Of a stretch of DNA of 54,250 nucleotides, positions 47,031 to 53,987 are shown piece by piece; the first letter of the stretch is position 1; each line of letters begins with the position of its first letter. The notes under the pieces are model-generated. The model saw nothing but the letters and a program-made list of their open reading frames with translations, did no database searches and was not told the DNA's origin. The translations under genes and the position numbers were made by a program. Location of the stretch: IMG/VR virus record IMGVR_UViG_3300027589_000005, positions 1 to 54,250 of that record. One strand, written 5' to 3'. The stretch is from a virus.

Positions 47031-47330
47031 ATGATTGTGGCAAAGGGGATCCTTCGCATCCAGCACGACAATGGCTCTGGGTGCATGTTCACAAGAGTAA
47101 GCGGGGCAAAGCTACCACCAGGCGACTACCTGATCCGGCTGCTCTTACCAGAAGAAAAGGGCAACTGGTTCGGGGTGCTCGGTGACCTTCACAGCATCAA
47201 AGAATGCGTGGTAGGCACGCCCAACGACCTCCTCTGCAGCGACTGGCAGCCGACAGAGAAGAGCGAGCTCAAGCTGCTCACGAGATGGGGTGATTGGTTC
47301 GTACACCCTGTAAGCCTCAAAAAGGAGTGA
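47031..47330 (+). CDS. Small beta-rich protein, unknown
   Basis: 99 aa; ATG after AAGGAGTAGCC, 2 nt after the upstream stop. MIVAKGILRIQHDNGSGCMF; beta strands with an acidic turn. No family recognised. Confidence 0.65.
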   Translation: MIVAKGILRIQHDNGSGCMFTRVSGAKLPPGDYLIRLLLPEEKGNWFGVLGDLHSIKECVVGTPNDLLCSDWQPTEKSELKLLTRWGDWFVHPVSLKKE

Positions 47331-47332
47331 AA

Positions 47333-47596
47333 ATGCCTCGTCCACGCAATGAACAAGGTGGCTTCTTCCGCAAGAAAAACGCCATTAGCCCCGGCAAAGT
47401 CGCCGGCCATCAGTTCGGCTGGTTCGTCCGCCAGCTACGAAGAGACTGGCTGGGCTTCCAGAAGAGCAAAAAGTGGAAGAGCTTCTGCCTCTTCTCCGAG
47501 ACCAACGACATCAACTACGCTCTCGTAGAAGCCATCTACGCGGGTGGGGGTCGGCGCGCAGCCCAAGAGTTGTCCGACACCCTCCATTGGGAATAG
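47333..47596 (+). CDS. Small basic protein, unknown
   Basis: 87 aa; ATG 47333 after AAGGAGTGAA. Basic with aromatic residues (GWFVRQLRRDWLGFQKSKKW). Likely nucleic-acid-associated, but no motif recognised. Followed by GGTCCCCC GCAA GGGGGACC and the next cassette. Confidence 0.65.
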   Translation: MPRPRNEQGGFFRKKNAISPGKVAGHQFGWFVRQLRRDWLGFQKSKKWKSFCLFSETNDINYALVEAIYAGGGRRAAQELSDTLHWE

Positions 47597-47675
47597 CCAC
47601 GATTAACCACGGTCCCCCGCAAGGGGGACCTTAGTTTCCTGGCCGCTTCGCGGTTCCGTTCACAAAGGAGGTCGA

Positions 47676-47960
47676 ATGTCTGAAAAACGTGCAACCGAAG
47701 TCCGGTATTCCGCCAACGTTGAAGACGGCTATCCGGGTTTCTACCTCGTTGACGTGGTCACAGGTCAGCCAGTGACGGCTGTGGAGAACGTCAACATTGA
47801 CCGTTCGAGAGTCGTACCGGGTGGGCTGCTCACATTCAGCAGCCTCGAACGCGCCAAGGAAATCTCCGCGGTCCGAGGTAGCCAAGGCCTCGACACCCAA
47901 ACCAAGAAGCCTGATCCTCGTATCCACCCTCCGGGGTGTTACTGCCACTACTGTCTGTAG
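47676..47960 (+). CDS. Small protein with C-terminal cysteine cluster
   Basis: 94 aa; ATG after AAAGGAGGTCGA. Beta-rich N-terminus (YPGFYLVDVVTGQPVTAVEN), ending PPGCYCHYCL, a C-terminal zinc-type cluster. No family recognised. Confidence 0.65.
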   Translation: MSEKRATEVRYSANVEDGYPGFYLVDVVTGQPVTAVENVNIDRSRVVPGGLLTFSSLERAKEISAVRGSQGLDTQTKKPDPRIHPPGCYCHYCL

Positions 47961-47969
47961 GAGCCAAGA

Positions 47970-48149
47970 ATGGTGCTTCTCCTTCTTACCGGCCTCTTCT
48001 GTTGGGCCGCGTTCTTCTGGTGCAGCTTGGTCGGCTGCATCAAAAACCCCAACCTTCCCAACCTCATAGCTCTAATCGTGAGCACCATGTTCATGGTGCT
48101 CATCATGGCCGACTACTCCCCCAACGACATCTGCGAGGTGCTCAAATGA
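47970..48149 (+). CDS. Small membrane protein
   Basis: 59 aa (MVLLLLTGLFCWAAFFWCSL...); ATG 47970 after TAGGAGCCAAGA. Two hydrophobic helices separated by IKNPNLPN. Its stop overlaps the next start as ATGA. Short length explains why it is easily missed. Confidence 0.65.
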   Translation: MVLLLLTGLFCWAAFFWCSLVGCIKNPNLPNLIALIVSTMFMVLIMADYSPNDICEVLK

Positions 48150-48535
48150 GACTTACCGACCTGATGCCCATTGGAAGCAACAAGGCCGGCTGCATCTGCT
48201 TCCAGGCCAAGCACCTTGAGAAAGACGGCACGGTCCGCACCGTCTGGTGGACGGATGAATATCCCGGCTACGGCGAGATTCGCCAAGTCTATATTCATTG
48301 GATCACGGAAGAGGCGTTCAATAACCCCGACCTGCCAGAAGTCTTTACTCGAGCCCTCGCAGAGGTCCTCGAAGAGATCCTGAGCAACCCTGAGACGGCC
48401 AAAAACGTCAAAAGAAACCAGTCGGCCCAGATGATCGAACGCGGTCTCACCGCGTTCGACTTGAAAACCGCCACAACCAAAAAAGACTACGTCAAAGCCC
48501 TCCGCGCCAAAAGCCGCCTGGGGAAGTGGCTGTAG
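48146..48535 (+). CDS. Small protein, unknown
   Basis: 129 aa; ATGA overlap with the upstream membrane protein. MRLTDLMPIGSNKAGCICFQ, a beta-rich first half, then long helices (VFTRALAEVLEEILSN; KKDYVKALRAKSRLGKWL). No family recognised. Confidence 0.65.
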   Translation: MRLTDLMPIGSNKAGCICFQAKHLEKDGTVRTVWWTDEYPGYGEIRQVYIHWITEEAFNNPDLPEVFTRALAEVLEEILSNPETAKNVKRNQSAQMIERGLTAFDLKTATTKKDYVKALRAKSRLGKWL

Positions 48536-48787
48536 ATGCCCATTCAGAACAAGCTCGCAGCGTTGTCAGACGCTGTCGAGCAGGTCAGCAATCTTATTGA
48601 TGAGAACGAGGCCCTTATCAGCGAAGTCCGCGAGCTTCGTGAACGGCTCAAAGACGCAGAAAAGCGCGCCTCTTTATACGAAACAGCCTACGACTCCCTG
48701 TCAGCACGCCTGCATCGAATGCTACTCGTGCCAGGGGTCGTAGAGGCCCTCAGAGCAGCAAATGCAGGCGACAGCAATGTGTCTTGA
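48536..48787 (+). CDS. Coiled-coil protein
   Basis: 83 aa starting right after the upstream stop (TAG-ATG). Strong coiled coil in the first 60 residues (VSNLIDENEALISEVRELRE). Reminiscent of small phage lysis-spanin or adaptor coiled coils, but without signal peptide. Next gene overlaps it. Confidence 0.65.
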   Translation: MPIQNKLAALSDAVEQVSNLIDENEALISEVRELRERLKDAEKRASLYETAYDSLSARLHRMLLVPGVVEALRAANAGDSNVS

Positions 48788-48911
48788 CTCTCAGTTCAAG
48801 CAAACGCTGGCATTCCTCATTTCGGAGCCGATGGTCGGCTTCTACATCGTGGTGGCCCTTGGCTACGCGATGCTCCAGTACCTTGAACCTCAAAAGGTGA
48901 CACGCAAATGA
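48777..48911 (+). CDS. 44-aa single-pass membrane peptide
   Basis: MCLDSQFKQTLAFLISEPMV..., overlapping the upstream gene by 11 nt and the cupin start as ATGA. One hydrophobic segment (MVGFYIVVALGYAMLQYL). Overlaps at both ends support it. Confidence 0.55.
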   Translation: MCLDSQFKQTLAFLISEPMVGFYIVVALGYAMLQYLEPQKVTRK

Positions 48912-49462
48912 CCACAACTTCTCTTGGCACCGAGATCTCCACGAAACGCGAGTGGAGCAACTGGCTGTTCATTCCCGGCCTGGACGGCAACCCGTTCAAG
49001 GCCGAGTGCCGAAGAGCCGCACTCCCCGGGCAAATCGCCAAAGCCGACTGCGGCGCTGAGATCGAAGTGGTCGAGGAGAAATGCCTCAACTGGTTCGCCG
49101 ACGACCCCCGACTTGATCGGCCTCATACTCACGGGTTTCCGTTCATCTCGTTCATTCTGGCAGGCGAAATCAGCGAGAAGCGTTGGCGCCGCCAAAAATG
49201 CAACGGTGAGTACATCTACCGAGGGACCTTTACATGGAAGGCCGGGCAAGCCTATTACTGCGCAGAGGACATTGCGCACTCGGTATTTAGTGTCGCGCCT
49301 GGCACCAAGACCCACATGTTCCTCGGCAAGCATGTTGCGGGGCCCAAGGATTGGGGGCACCTGACCCTGTCCAGAAATGGGCTGACCGGCATCTACCAAC
49401 CCAATGAGGTAGATCCCGAGTTCTTGGCTCGGTTCAAGAACCTCAACCTACGACCAACGTGA
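48908..49462 (+). CDS. Cupin-fold protein
   Basis: 184 aa. Cupin motif 1: RPHTHGFPFISFILAGEI with H73 and H75 and a following Glu (E87). Motif 2: YYCAEDIAHSVFSVAPGT with H124. The metal site looks complete. The following gene is an AlkB-like oxygenase, also a double-st beta-helix iron enzyme type. Substrate unknown. Confidence 0.7.
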   Translation: MTTTSLGTEISTKREWSNWLFIPGLDGNPFKAECRRAALPGQIAKADCGAEIEVVEEKCLNWFADDPRLDRPHTHGFPFISFILAGEISEKRWRRQKCNGEYIYRGTFTWKAGQAYYCAEDIAHSVFSVAPGTKTHMFLGKHVAGPKDWGHLTLSRNGLTGIYQPNEVDPEFLARFKNLNLRPT

Positions 49463-49464
49463 CC

Positions 49465-49512
49465 ACAAGGGCGACGTCCATTAGGGCGTCGCCCTTTGTT
49501 TCCTTAGGAGGT
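49465..49512 (+). terminator. Stem-loop with U-rich tail before ribosome site
   Basis: GGGCGACGTCC / GGGCGTCGCCC, TTTGTTTCC, then TAGGAGG of the next gene. It may act as a terminator or as an RNA-processing/stability stem. Confidence 0.6.
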
Positions 49513-49516
49513 CTCT

Positions 49517-50056
49517 ATGCCAATCGATTTCGCTCAACGTAACCGCGAGAACAAGTTTCAGAAGTCTATCATGGAGATTCACCCTAACTACCTCTTCGAA
49601 GAAGAAGCCCTGCGGCTGGAAGAAGAGGCAGAGCAAATCTCCATGGCCACGGCCCCCACTTTCCTTGGGAGGTTCGGGATGGCCTGTTACGGAGAGCACT
49701 ATGGAAGGGGACGTAAACTTCCTCCCGCCCACAAAGCCATTGCCGTTAGGATGATGGCCCTGTTCCCTGAGCAACGCTTCAACTGCGCGTTCATTCAGCG
49801 GTACTGGGACCAAGACGAAGTGAAGAGTCACCGCGACCCAATGAACAACACCGGGCGGACGCTCATACTCACCTATGGGCCGTTCGAATACTACTACTTT
49901 CACTGCCTAGGCGTACGAGACGTCAAACCCAACACTCTGCTGGTGCTTCCATGCACCATGGAGTTCGAAGGCAAACTACTCCAAGGGCCGTCCCACTCAT
50001 GCTCTGCGCCTGTCGGGCGGAGATACTCCCTAATCCTCAACACCATCGAACGGTAG
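49517..50056 (+). CDS. AlkB-like 2-oxoglutarate/Fe(II) oxygenase
   Basis: 179 aa; ATG after AGGAGGTCTCT. Iron site H105-x-D107 (EVKSHRDP) and H160 (GPSHSCSAP); 2-oxoglutarate-binding Arg in GRRYSLILN (R168/R169). FNCAFIQRYWDQ matches the AlkB nucleotide-recognition lid region. Shorter than typical AlkB because the N-terminus is brief. It could demethylate or modify DNA/RNA, perhaps to undo host damage or make modified bases. Confidence 0.75.
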   Translation: MPIDFAQRNRENKFQKSIMEIHPNYLFEEEALRLEEEAEQISMATAPTFLGRFGMACYGEHYGRGRKLPPAHKAIAVRMMALFPEQRFNCAFIQRYWDQDEVKSHRDPMNNTGRTLILTYGPFEYYYFHCLGVRDVKPNTLLVLPCTMEFEGKLLQGPSHSCSAPVGRRYSLILNTIER

Positions 50057-50087
50057 AGATGCGTTGGTAGTGGGTCTCTGGGGCCCT

Positions 50088-50297
50088 TCGGGCCTTCTGT
50101 TCTTTGGGGGTTGTAGTCAATGTCGGCTGCGCCCTCAAACACCACCCAAGTGTGTTACTTGGGCTTCTAAGCTTGCGCTAATAACTCCAGTGCAAGTCAG
50201 AAGGGTTGCCGGTCCTAAACCGGATGGTGGAGGGCGGCGGCTCAAACCGTTGCCCCCAAGCCCGTGTGTCCGTGGCTTTGTTACGGCACAATCTTAT
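50088..50297 (+). ncRNA. Structured RNA segment upstream of tmRNA
   Basis: Cassette GGGCCCTTCGGGCC and GTTCTTTGGGGG, then CCCAAGT/ACTTGGG, CTTCT..GCTTGC/GCAAG..AGAAG, CCGGT/ACCGG, GGGCGGCGG/CCGTTGCCC. No gene. Probably the 5' precursor of the tmRNA transcript, or a separate RNA processed from it. Confidence 0.5.
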
Positions 50298-50695
50298 GGG
50301 GTCGAACTGGTTTAGACGCTGCAGAGTCAGGCTATGTATTGCGTGGCCCAGAGCATGTCTGGGTTATCAACATGTAACGTGAAAGTGCCAACAACACTGA
50401 TCACTTCGCTGCCGCTGCCTAAACAGTAGCTCAGCAGAACGTCCGGGTCCCACTACTGGATCCGGTGTATGGGGGACCACTTCATAGTGGTAAGGTCACC
50501 CATGCAAGTCACCACCACTCTCGCACTACGGGCATTGTCCTACCGTAGCCGTGAGTACCAAAAGACACGAATGGTTCACGAAAGAACCAATCTGCCCCTA
50601 AGAAAGCAGAACTTCGCTGGCAAGTATAGCCAGACACCCACGTAGAGATGCACATCCGTCTGTGGCGGACCCGGGTTCGACTCCCGGCGACTCCA
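50298..50695 (+). ncRNA. ssrA: Transfer-messenger RNA (tmRNA)
   Basis: 5' GGGGTCG (50298-50304) pairs with 3' CGACTCC (50688-50694), 7 bp with the G3-U70 wobble that alanyl-tRNA synthetase reads, then A73. The D-arm-like AACTGGTTTAGAC follows the 5' end. T-arm CCGGG TTCGACT CCCGG is at 50671-50687. Tag frame 50387-50422: resume codon GCC, encoding ANNTDHFAAAA then TAA. Pseudoknot-like helices (CCGGGTCC/GGATCCGG; CCACT/AGTGG) lie between. CCA is not encoded (CTC follows A73). It rescues stalled ribosomes. Phage tmRNAs are known but uncommon. Confidence 0.93.
50387..50422 (+). other. tmRNA proteolysis-tag reading frame
   Basis: GCC AAC AAC ACT GAT CAC: reads ANNTDHFAAAA before TAA at 50420-50422. 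Starts Ala-Asn like most bacterial tags but ends in four alanines in place of the common LAA. Confidence 0.9.
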
Positions 50696-50785
50696 CTCTT
50701 TCAAACGATGTTCCCAAGTGCGCATGGCAAACGCACTTTCACCGCAAGTACTTCGGGGCAAGCCAAAGCCCCTACGGAGCATAGA

Positions 50786-51610
50786 ATGACCTCGACCAAG
50801 CCCAGCACCCGTCCCTCGAAGAAGCTGGCCCTGATGGCCAACCTGACCCCGATCCTCCTCACGCTCAGCGCTCGGACGGAGCAGATCAACGGGCCCATCA
50901 AGGCGGGCAAAGCCAGCATCAACGCCGAGATCGCACACAACCGCGCCCAGATCGAGGCGGCCGAAGAGCGCCGCGCCGCGGCCAAGGAGCGCAACGACAA
51001 GGCCTTCGGCACCCTCCGGGCCGAGACCGCCTCCCTCAAGAAGAGCCTGAGCGAGGCCTCCGAGGGCCGGACCGCCGAGCAGATCGTGACGGCAAAGAGC
51101 TTCGCCGCCCAGCTCGAGGCCGTCAACAAGAAGTGGGACGATCTCGTCGCCTCCAGCCGGCAGGAGATGTTCGACATCTCCCGGAACATCCGGCACCACC
51201 ACAGCGCCATCCGGGCGCTGAACGGGCTCATGGAGGGCATCGCCTTCGGTGAGCAGTACGAAGAGGGCCCCTCCAGCGCCGCGGTCGAGATCGTCCGCAA
51301 GGCGGTGTTCGAAGCCAACGGGCGGGTGCTTCGAACCCTGACCAGCGCCTCCCACGGTGGCTGCGGCATGCCGCGGCGTGAGGACGGTACCTTCGGGGGC
51401 CTCGCGGCCTTCGTCAGCAACGGCAGCATCGTCAAGCTCGAGACCGCTGAGCGGGCCGAGCTCATGAACGTCGTCGGGACCCTCAAGGCGATCGGCTGCG
51501 TGTTCAAGGGTGAGGACCGCGCGCCCATCTGGGCCGTCCTGGAGGCTGCGTACAGCAGCGACCGGGCCACGGCGCAGGTCGAAGCCGCCGCCAACACGGT
51601 GGCCTCTTGA
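50786..51610 (+). CDS. Coiled-coil protein, GC-rich
   Basis: 274 aa; ATG 50786 after CGGAGCATAG; an in-frame start upstream runs into the tmRNA. Residues 40-150 are coiled coil (AEIAHNRAQIEAAEERRAAA; SLKKSLSEASEGRTAEQI). The C-terminal third is globular (GCGMPRREDGTFGGLAAF). Strong G/C third-position bias. No family recognised. Stop overlaps next start (TGATG). Confidence 0.7.
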   Translation: MTSTKPSTRPSKKLALMANLTPILLTLSARTEQINGPIKAGKASINAEIAHNRAQIEAAEERRAAAKERNDKAFGTLRAETASLKKSLSEASEGRTAEQIVTAKSFAAQLEAVNKKWDDLVASSRQEMFDISRNIRHHHSAIRALNGLMEGIAFGEQYEEGPSSAAVEIVRKAVFEANGRVLRTLTSASHGGCGMPRREDGTFGGLAAFVSNGSIVKLETAERAELMNVVGTLKAIGCVFKGEDRAPIWAVLEAAYSSDRATAQVEAAANTVAS

Positions 51611-51912
51611 TGAACGCCCAGAGCCTGGAGGGCGACCTTATCGCCCTCAACCCGTTCAGCTTGGCTCTGGGCAAGGTGATCGGAGGCATGGCTCTCATCG
51701 GCCTCGTCCTCTGGTTCTTCGGCGCCGAGCAGGTTGGGACGCTCTTGCTCTACATCCTCTTCCCCATCCTCATGGTGGTGGCGGGTGTCGCCCTCTTTGG
51801 GGGCGGCTCCGCTGAGATGTGGAGCATGTCGGCCCTCAGGGAAGGCTTCAAGCAAGGCGTCAAAGACGCCCGAGCAAGGCCCCAAGAGCCCAGCTACGAG
51901 TACGAGCACTGA
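51610..51912 (+). CDS. Two-helix membrane protein
   Basis: 100 aa from ATG 51610, overlapping the upstream stop. Hydrophobic helices SLALGKVIGGMALIGLVLWF and LLLYILFPILMVVAGVALFG, then a polar acidic C-terminus (SYEYEH). No family recognised. Confidence 0.65.
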   Translation: MNAQSLEGDLIALNPFSLALGKVIGGMALIGLVLWFFGAEQVGTLLLYILFPILMVVAGVALFGGGSAEMWSMSALREGFKQGVKDARARPQEPSYEYEH

Positions 51913-51919
51913 CTCCCTG

Positions 51920-51956
51920 ACGCCCCTCCACTCACAGTGGGGGGGCGTTGTTTCTG
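51920..51956 (+). terminator. Intrinsic terminator
   Basis: ACGCCCC.CCACT / AGTGG..GGGGCGT then TGTTTC; followed by another GGGGCCCTTCGGGCC cassette. Confidence 0.75.
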
Positions 51957-52052
51957 GGGCCCTTCGGGCCTTGTCTTCAGTGAGGGCATTCAGCTCTCTT
52001 GCAGCCGGTTTCGGCCAACCCAATGCGCCCCTGAGAGGGCAATGGAAAGAAG

Positions 52053-52829
52053 ATGGACGTCCTCAAGATCGCCAACCTCATCAAGAACTTCACCGTGTCC
52101 CTGGACGGCAAGCCCCACAAGCTGGGAGAGTTCGTGAGGGTCCAGGCCCCCAGCACGAACAACAACGGTCGCGGGGCCGCCTCGGCCCCCACCCTCGTGT
52201 TCGACCCCGAGGCGCTGGAGCGCATCCTGAGCCGGCCCGCTGCCGTCTCCATCCGGACCTACCTCGCCGGGTGCGTCAGCGAGGCCTGCATCGCGGCCTT
52301 CGGCCGTCGCACGTCGGAAGACGGCAAGCTGATCTTCTTCAACAGTGCCCTCGGGCGGTACATGGAGAAGGACGGCAAGATGGTCGAAGTCCGGGCCGAC
52401 GACCGAGTGCCCCCGGGCGGGGCGATGTACTACCAGCCGACCTCGAACAACCTGATCGGTTGGGTCAACGGGGCCGGCCGCACCCCCGAGGCCACCAAGG
52501 CCTTCGTCGAGGCCCTGGGGTACTACCAGAAGGAGCAGGCCGCCGCCCCCCAAGCGGCCGCCATCAAACCCGAGGCTCTCGACATCGAGGCCTTCGCCGC
52601 CTGGGCCCTGGAGCAGACCAACGAGCCGGCGGTCATTGATCTGCTCGACTCGCTCGAGAGCGCCAAGCTGACCGCGCGGATCGCCATCAAGCGGGAGATC
52701 AAGAATCCGACCAGCATCAAGAACCAGAGCAAGACCGAGACTCCGGCCGAGCCCGTGGTCGAGAAGAACGAGGTCTCCACTGCGAGCGAGCCCGCTCCGG
52801 TTCCGACCGTCGACGAAATCCCCTTCTAA
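52053..52829 (+). CDS. Protein with SSB-like acidic C-terminal tail
   Basis: 258 aa; ATG after GGAAAGAAG. Globular N-terminal 150 residues, then a low-complexity linker (NPTSIKNQSKTETPAEPVVE) and the end TVDEIPF. The layout of globular domain, disordered linker and DEIPF tip is that of single-strand DNA-binding proteins, which use the tip to recruit replication partners. I do not see a standard OB pattern, so an unusual SSB or a partner mimic are both possible. Confidence 0.5.
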   Translation: MDVLKIANLIKNFTVSLDGKPHKLGEFVRVQAPSTNNNGRGAASAPTLVFDPEALERILSRPAAVSIRTYLAGCVSEACIAAFGRRTSEDGKLIFFNSALGRYMEKDGKMVEVRADDRVPPGGAMYYQPTSNNLIGWVNGAGRTPEATKAFVEALGYYQKEQAAAPQAAAIKPEALDIEAFAAWALEQTNEPAVIDLLDSLESAKLTARIAIKREIKNPTSIKNQSKTETPAEPVVEKNEVSTASEPAPVPTVDEIPF

Positions 52830-52834
52830 GGGGT

Positions 52835-52870
52835 AGCCCCACCTACTTCACCGTAGGTGGGGCTTAGTTT
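52835..52870 (+). terminator. Intrinsic terminator
   Basis: AGCCCCACCTAC / GTAGGTGGGGCT then TAGTTTC. Confidence 0.85.
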
Positions 52871-52871
52871 C

Positions 52872-53192
52872 ATGGTCATACTCAAAGCATTCCTCGTCTT
52901 TCTCGTCTTCCTTTCAATCTTCTCCATAGTAGGAGCCGTCAAAGTCATACACTGGATCGGATACCCCCCTCCAAAGACGCAAGCCCCTAAGAAGATGGCG
53001 CCACTGTCTTTCCAACGGCCAAAACCCAAGCCACAACCAAAGCAAACTGGCATCAGGTACATACGCGTCAAACAAGAAGAGTCTCATTGGCTCAGGTTCT
53101 TCTTGCAATGCTGGGTAACAATACCAGCGTTGATAACAATCTGCCAGGTATTCTTGTACACCATATGGAGAATAGCACATGTACTGTATTGA
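52872..53192 (+). CDS. Small membrane protein
   Basis: 106 aa from ATG 52872; an upstream GTG frame start lies inside the terminator stem. N-terminal helix (MVILKAFLVFLVFLSIFSIV), Pro/Lys-rich linker (RPKPKPQPKQ), C-terminal helix (WVTIPALITICQVFLYTIW). Lower GC than the genes just upstream. Weak ribosome site. Confidence 0.55.
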   Translation: MVILKAFLVFLVFLSIFSIVGAVKVIHWIGYPPPKTQAPKKMAPLSFQRPKPKPQPKQTGIRYIRVKQEESHWLRFFLQCWVTIPALITICQVFLYTIWRIAHVLY

Positions 53193-53412
53193 AATGACAG
53201 AGGGGGTCTACCAAGGCCCAGATGATCTCTCCCAGGCAGAGTTAGACTCGCTGGGAGACGCCCTATATTACTGCACAGACCGAAATGGTCTGCCCCATGA
53301 AATCCTGAAGGTAAGCGCTACGGCAGACGTAGCCATCTCAAACTTCATGGAAAAATGGGGAGACAACCCACTCATTACGGCTGACCTAATGAGTCAGCTA
53401 TTGGCGGTGTAA
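53179..53412 (+). CDS. Small acidic protein, unknown
   Basis: 77 aa; overlaps the upstream gene by 14 nt. MYCIEMTEGVYQGPDDLSQA; acidic, alpha/beta. Followed by GGGGCC GCAA GGCCCC. No family recognised. Confidence 0.55.
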   Translation: MYCIEMTEGVYQGPDDLSQAELDSLGDALYYCTDRNGLPHEILKVSATADVAISNFMEKWGDNPLITADLMSQLLAV

Positions 53413-53522
53413 GAAAGGGGCCGCAAGGCCCCCAACACCCCACCTATTGCAAACGGGGCGCGAACAAAGCGCCAGGGAGAGAGTTTGACTAGAGGCAAAA
53501 AAGCTGCCAAAAGAGAATCATA

Positions 53523-53987
53523 TTGAGGCGCAGCTATGGCGACGACTACTATCGGTTGCCCTACCGTGAACAGCTAGCGCAAAATGGAAACAACAATCCT
53601 ATGAATTGCCTGCTCCCAGGGGCACTAATCAAACAACATACGCAAATCCCAAAATTCTATAGAGTCGTCCATAATCCAGAACCAAATAAAGTGTGGCTGG
53701 AGCTGCCTGCCAATCCATTCGTATTTCTTGCTCTTACCTCTGAAGAGCTAAGATCTTCGCAATTCTCTGTCATATCAAACAATTACCCACAAGCAGGTTG
53801 GCCTGATTCGTCAGGTGTAAACAATCGTGTGCATTACAAACGCAGATTTGAATGGGATGATGCTCATATTTGGGGCACTTCCGTAATCGTAGAAGGTACA
53901 GAGTGTCTCGTTTCATTTATGAGAGGAACAATAACTCATAAATGGCCATATAAAATGTTCCAAGAGAACTACAAACCCATTGTCTAA
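53523..53987 (+). CDS. Small protein, paralog C1
   Basis: 154 aa from a TTG start (LRRSYGDDYYRLPY); no ATG in frame nearby. Aromatic and polar; KFYRVVHNPEPNKVWLELP and RRFEWDD are matched in layout by the next gene (VFRRVTSWRED; RSFSW), so the two are probably distant paralogs. AT-rich for this part of the window. Confidence 0.5.
   Translation: MRRSYGDDYYRLPYREQLAQNGNNNPMNCLLPGALIKQHTQIPKFYRVVHNPEPNKVWLELPANPFVFLALTSEELRSSQFSVISNNYPQAGWPDSSGVNNRVHYKRRFEWDDAHIWGTSVIVEGTECLVSFMRGTITHKWPYKMFQENYKPIV

Noticed and set aside
50701-52023. 440-codon minus-strand frame opposite 50786-51912
   Set aside because: Third-position GC bias creates long antisense frames; the plus-strand genes have proper starts and overlaps.
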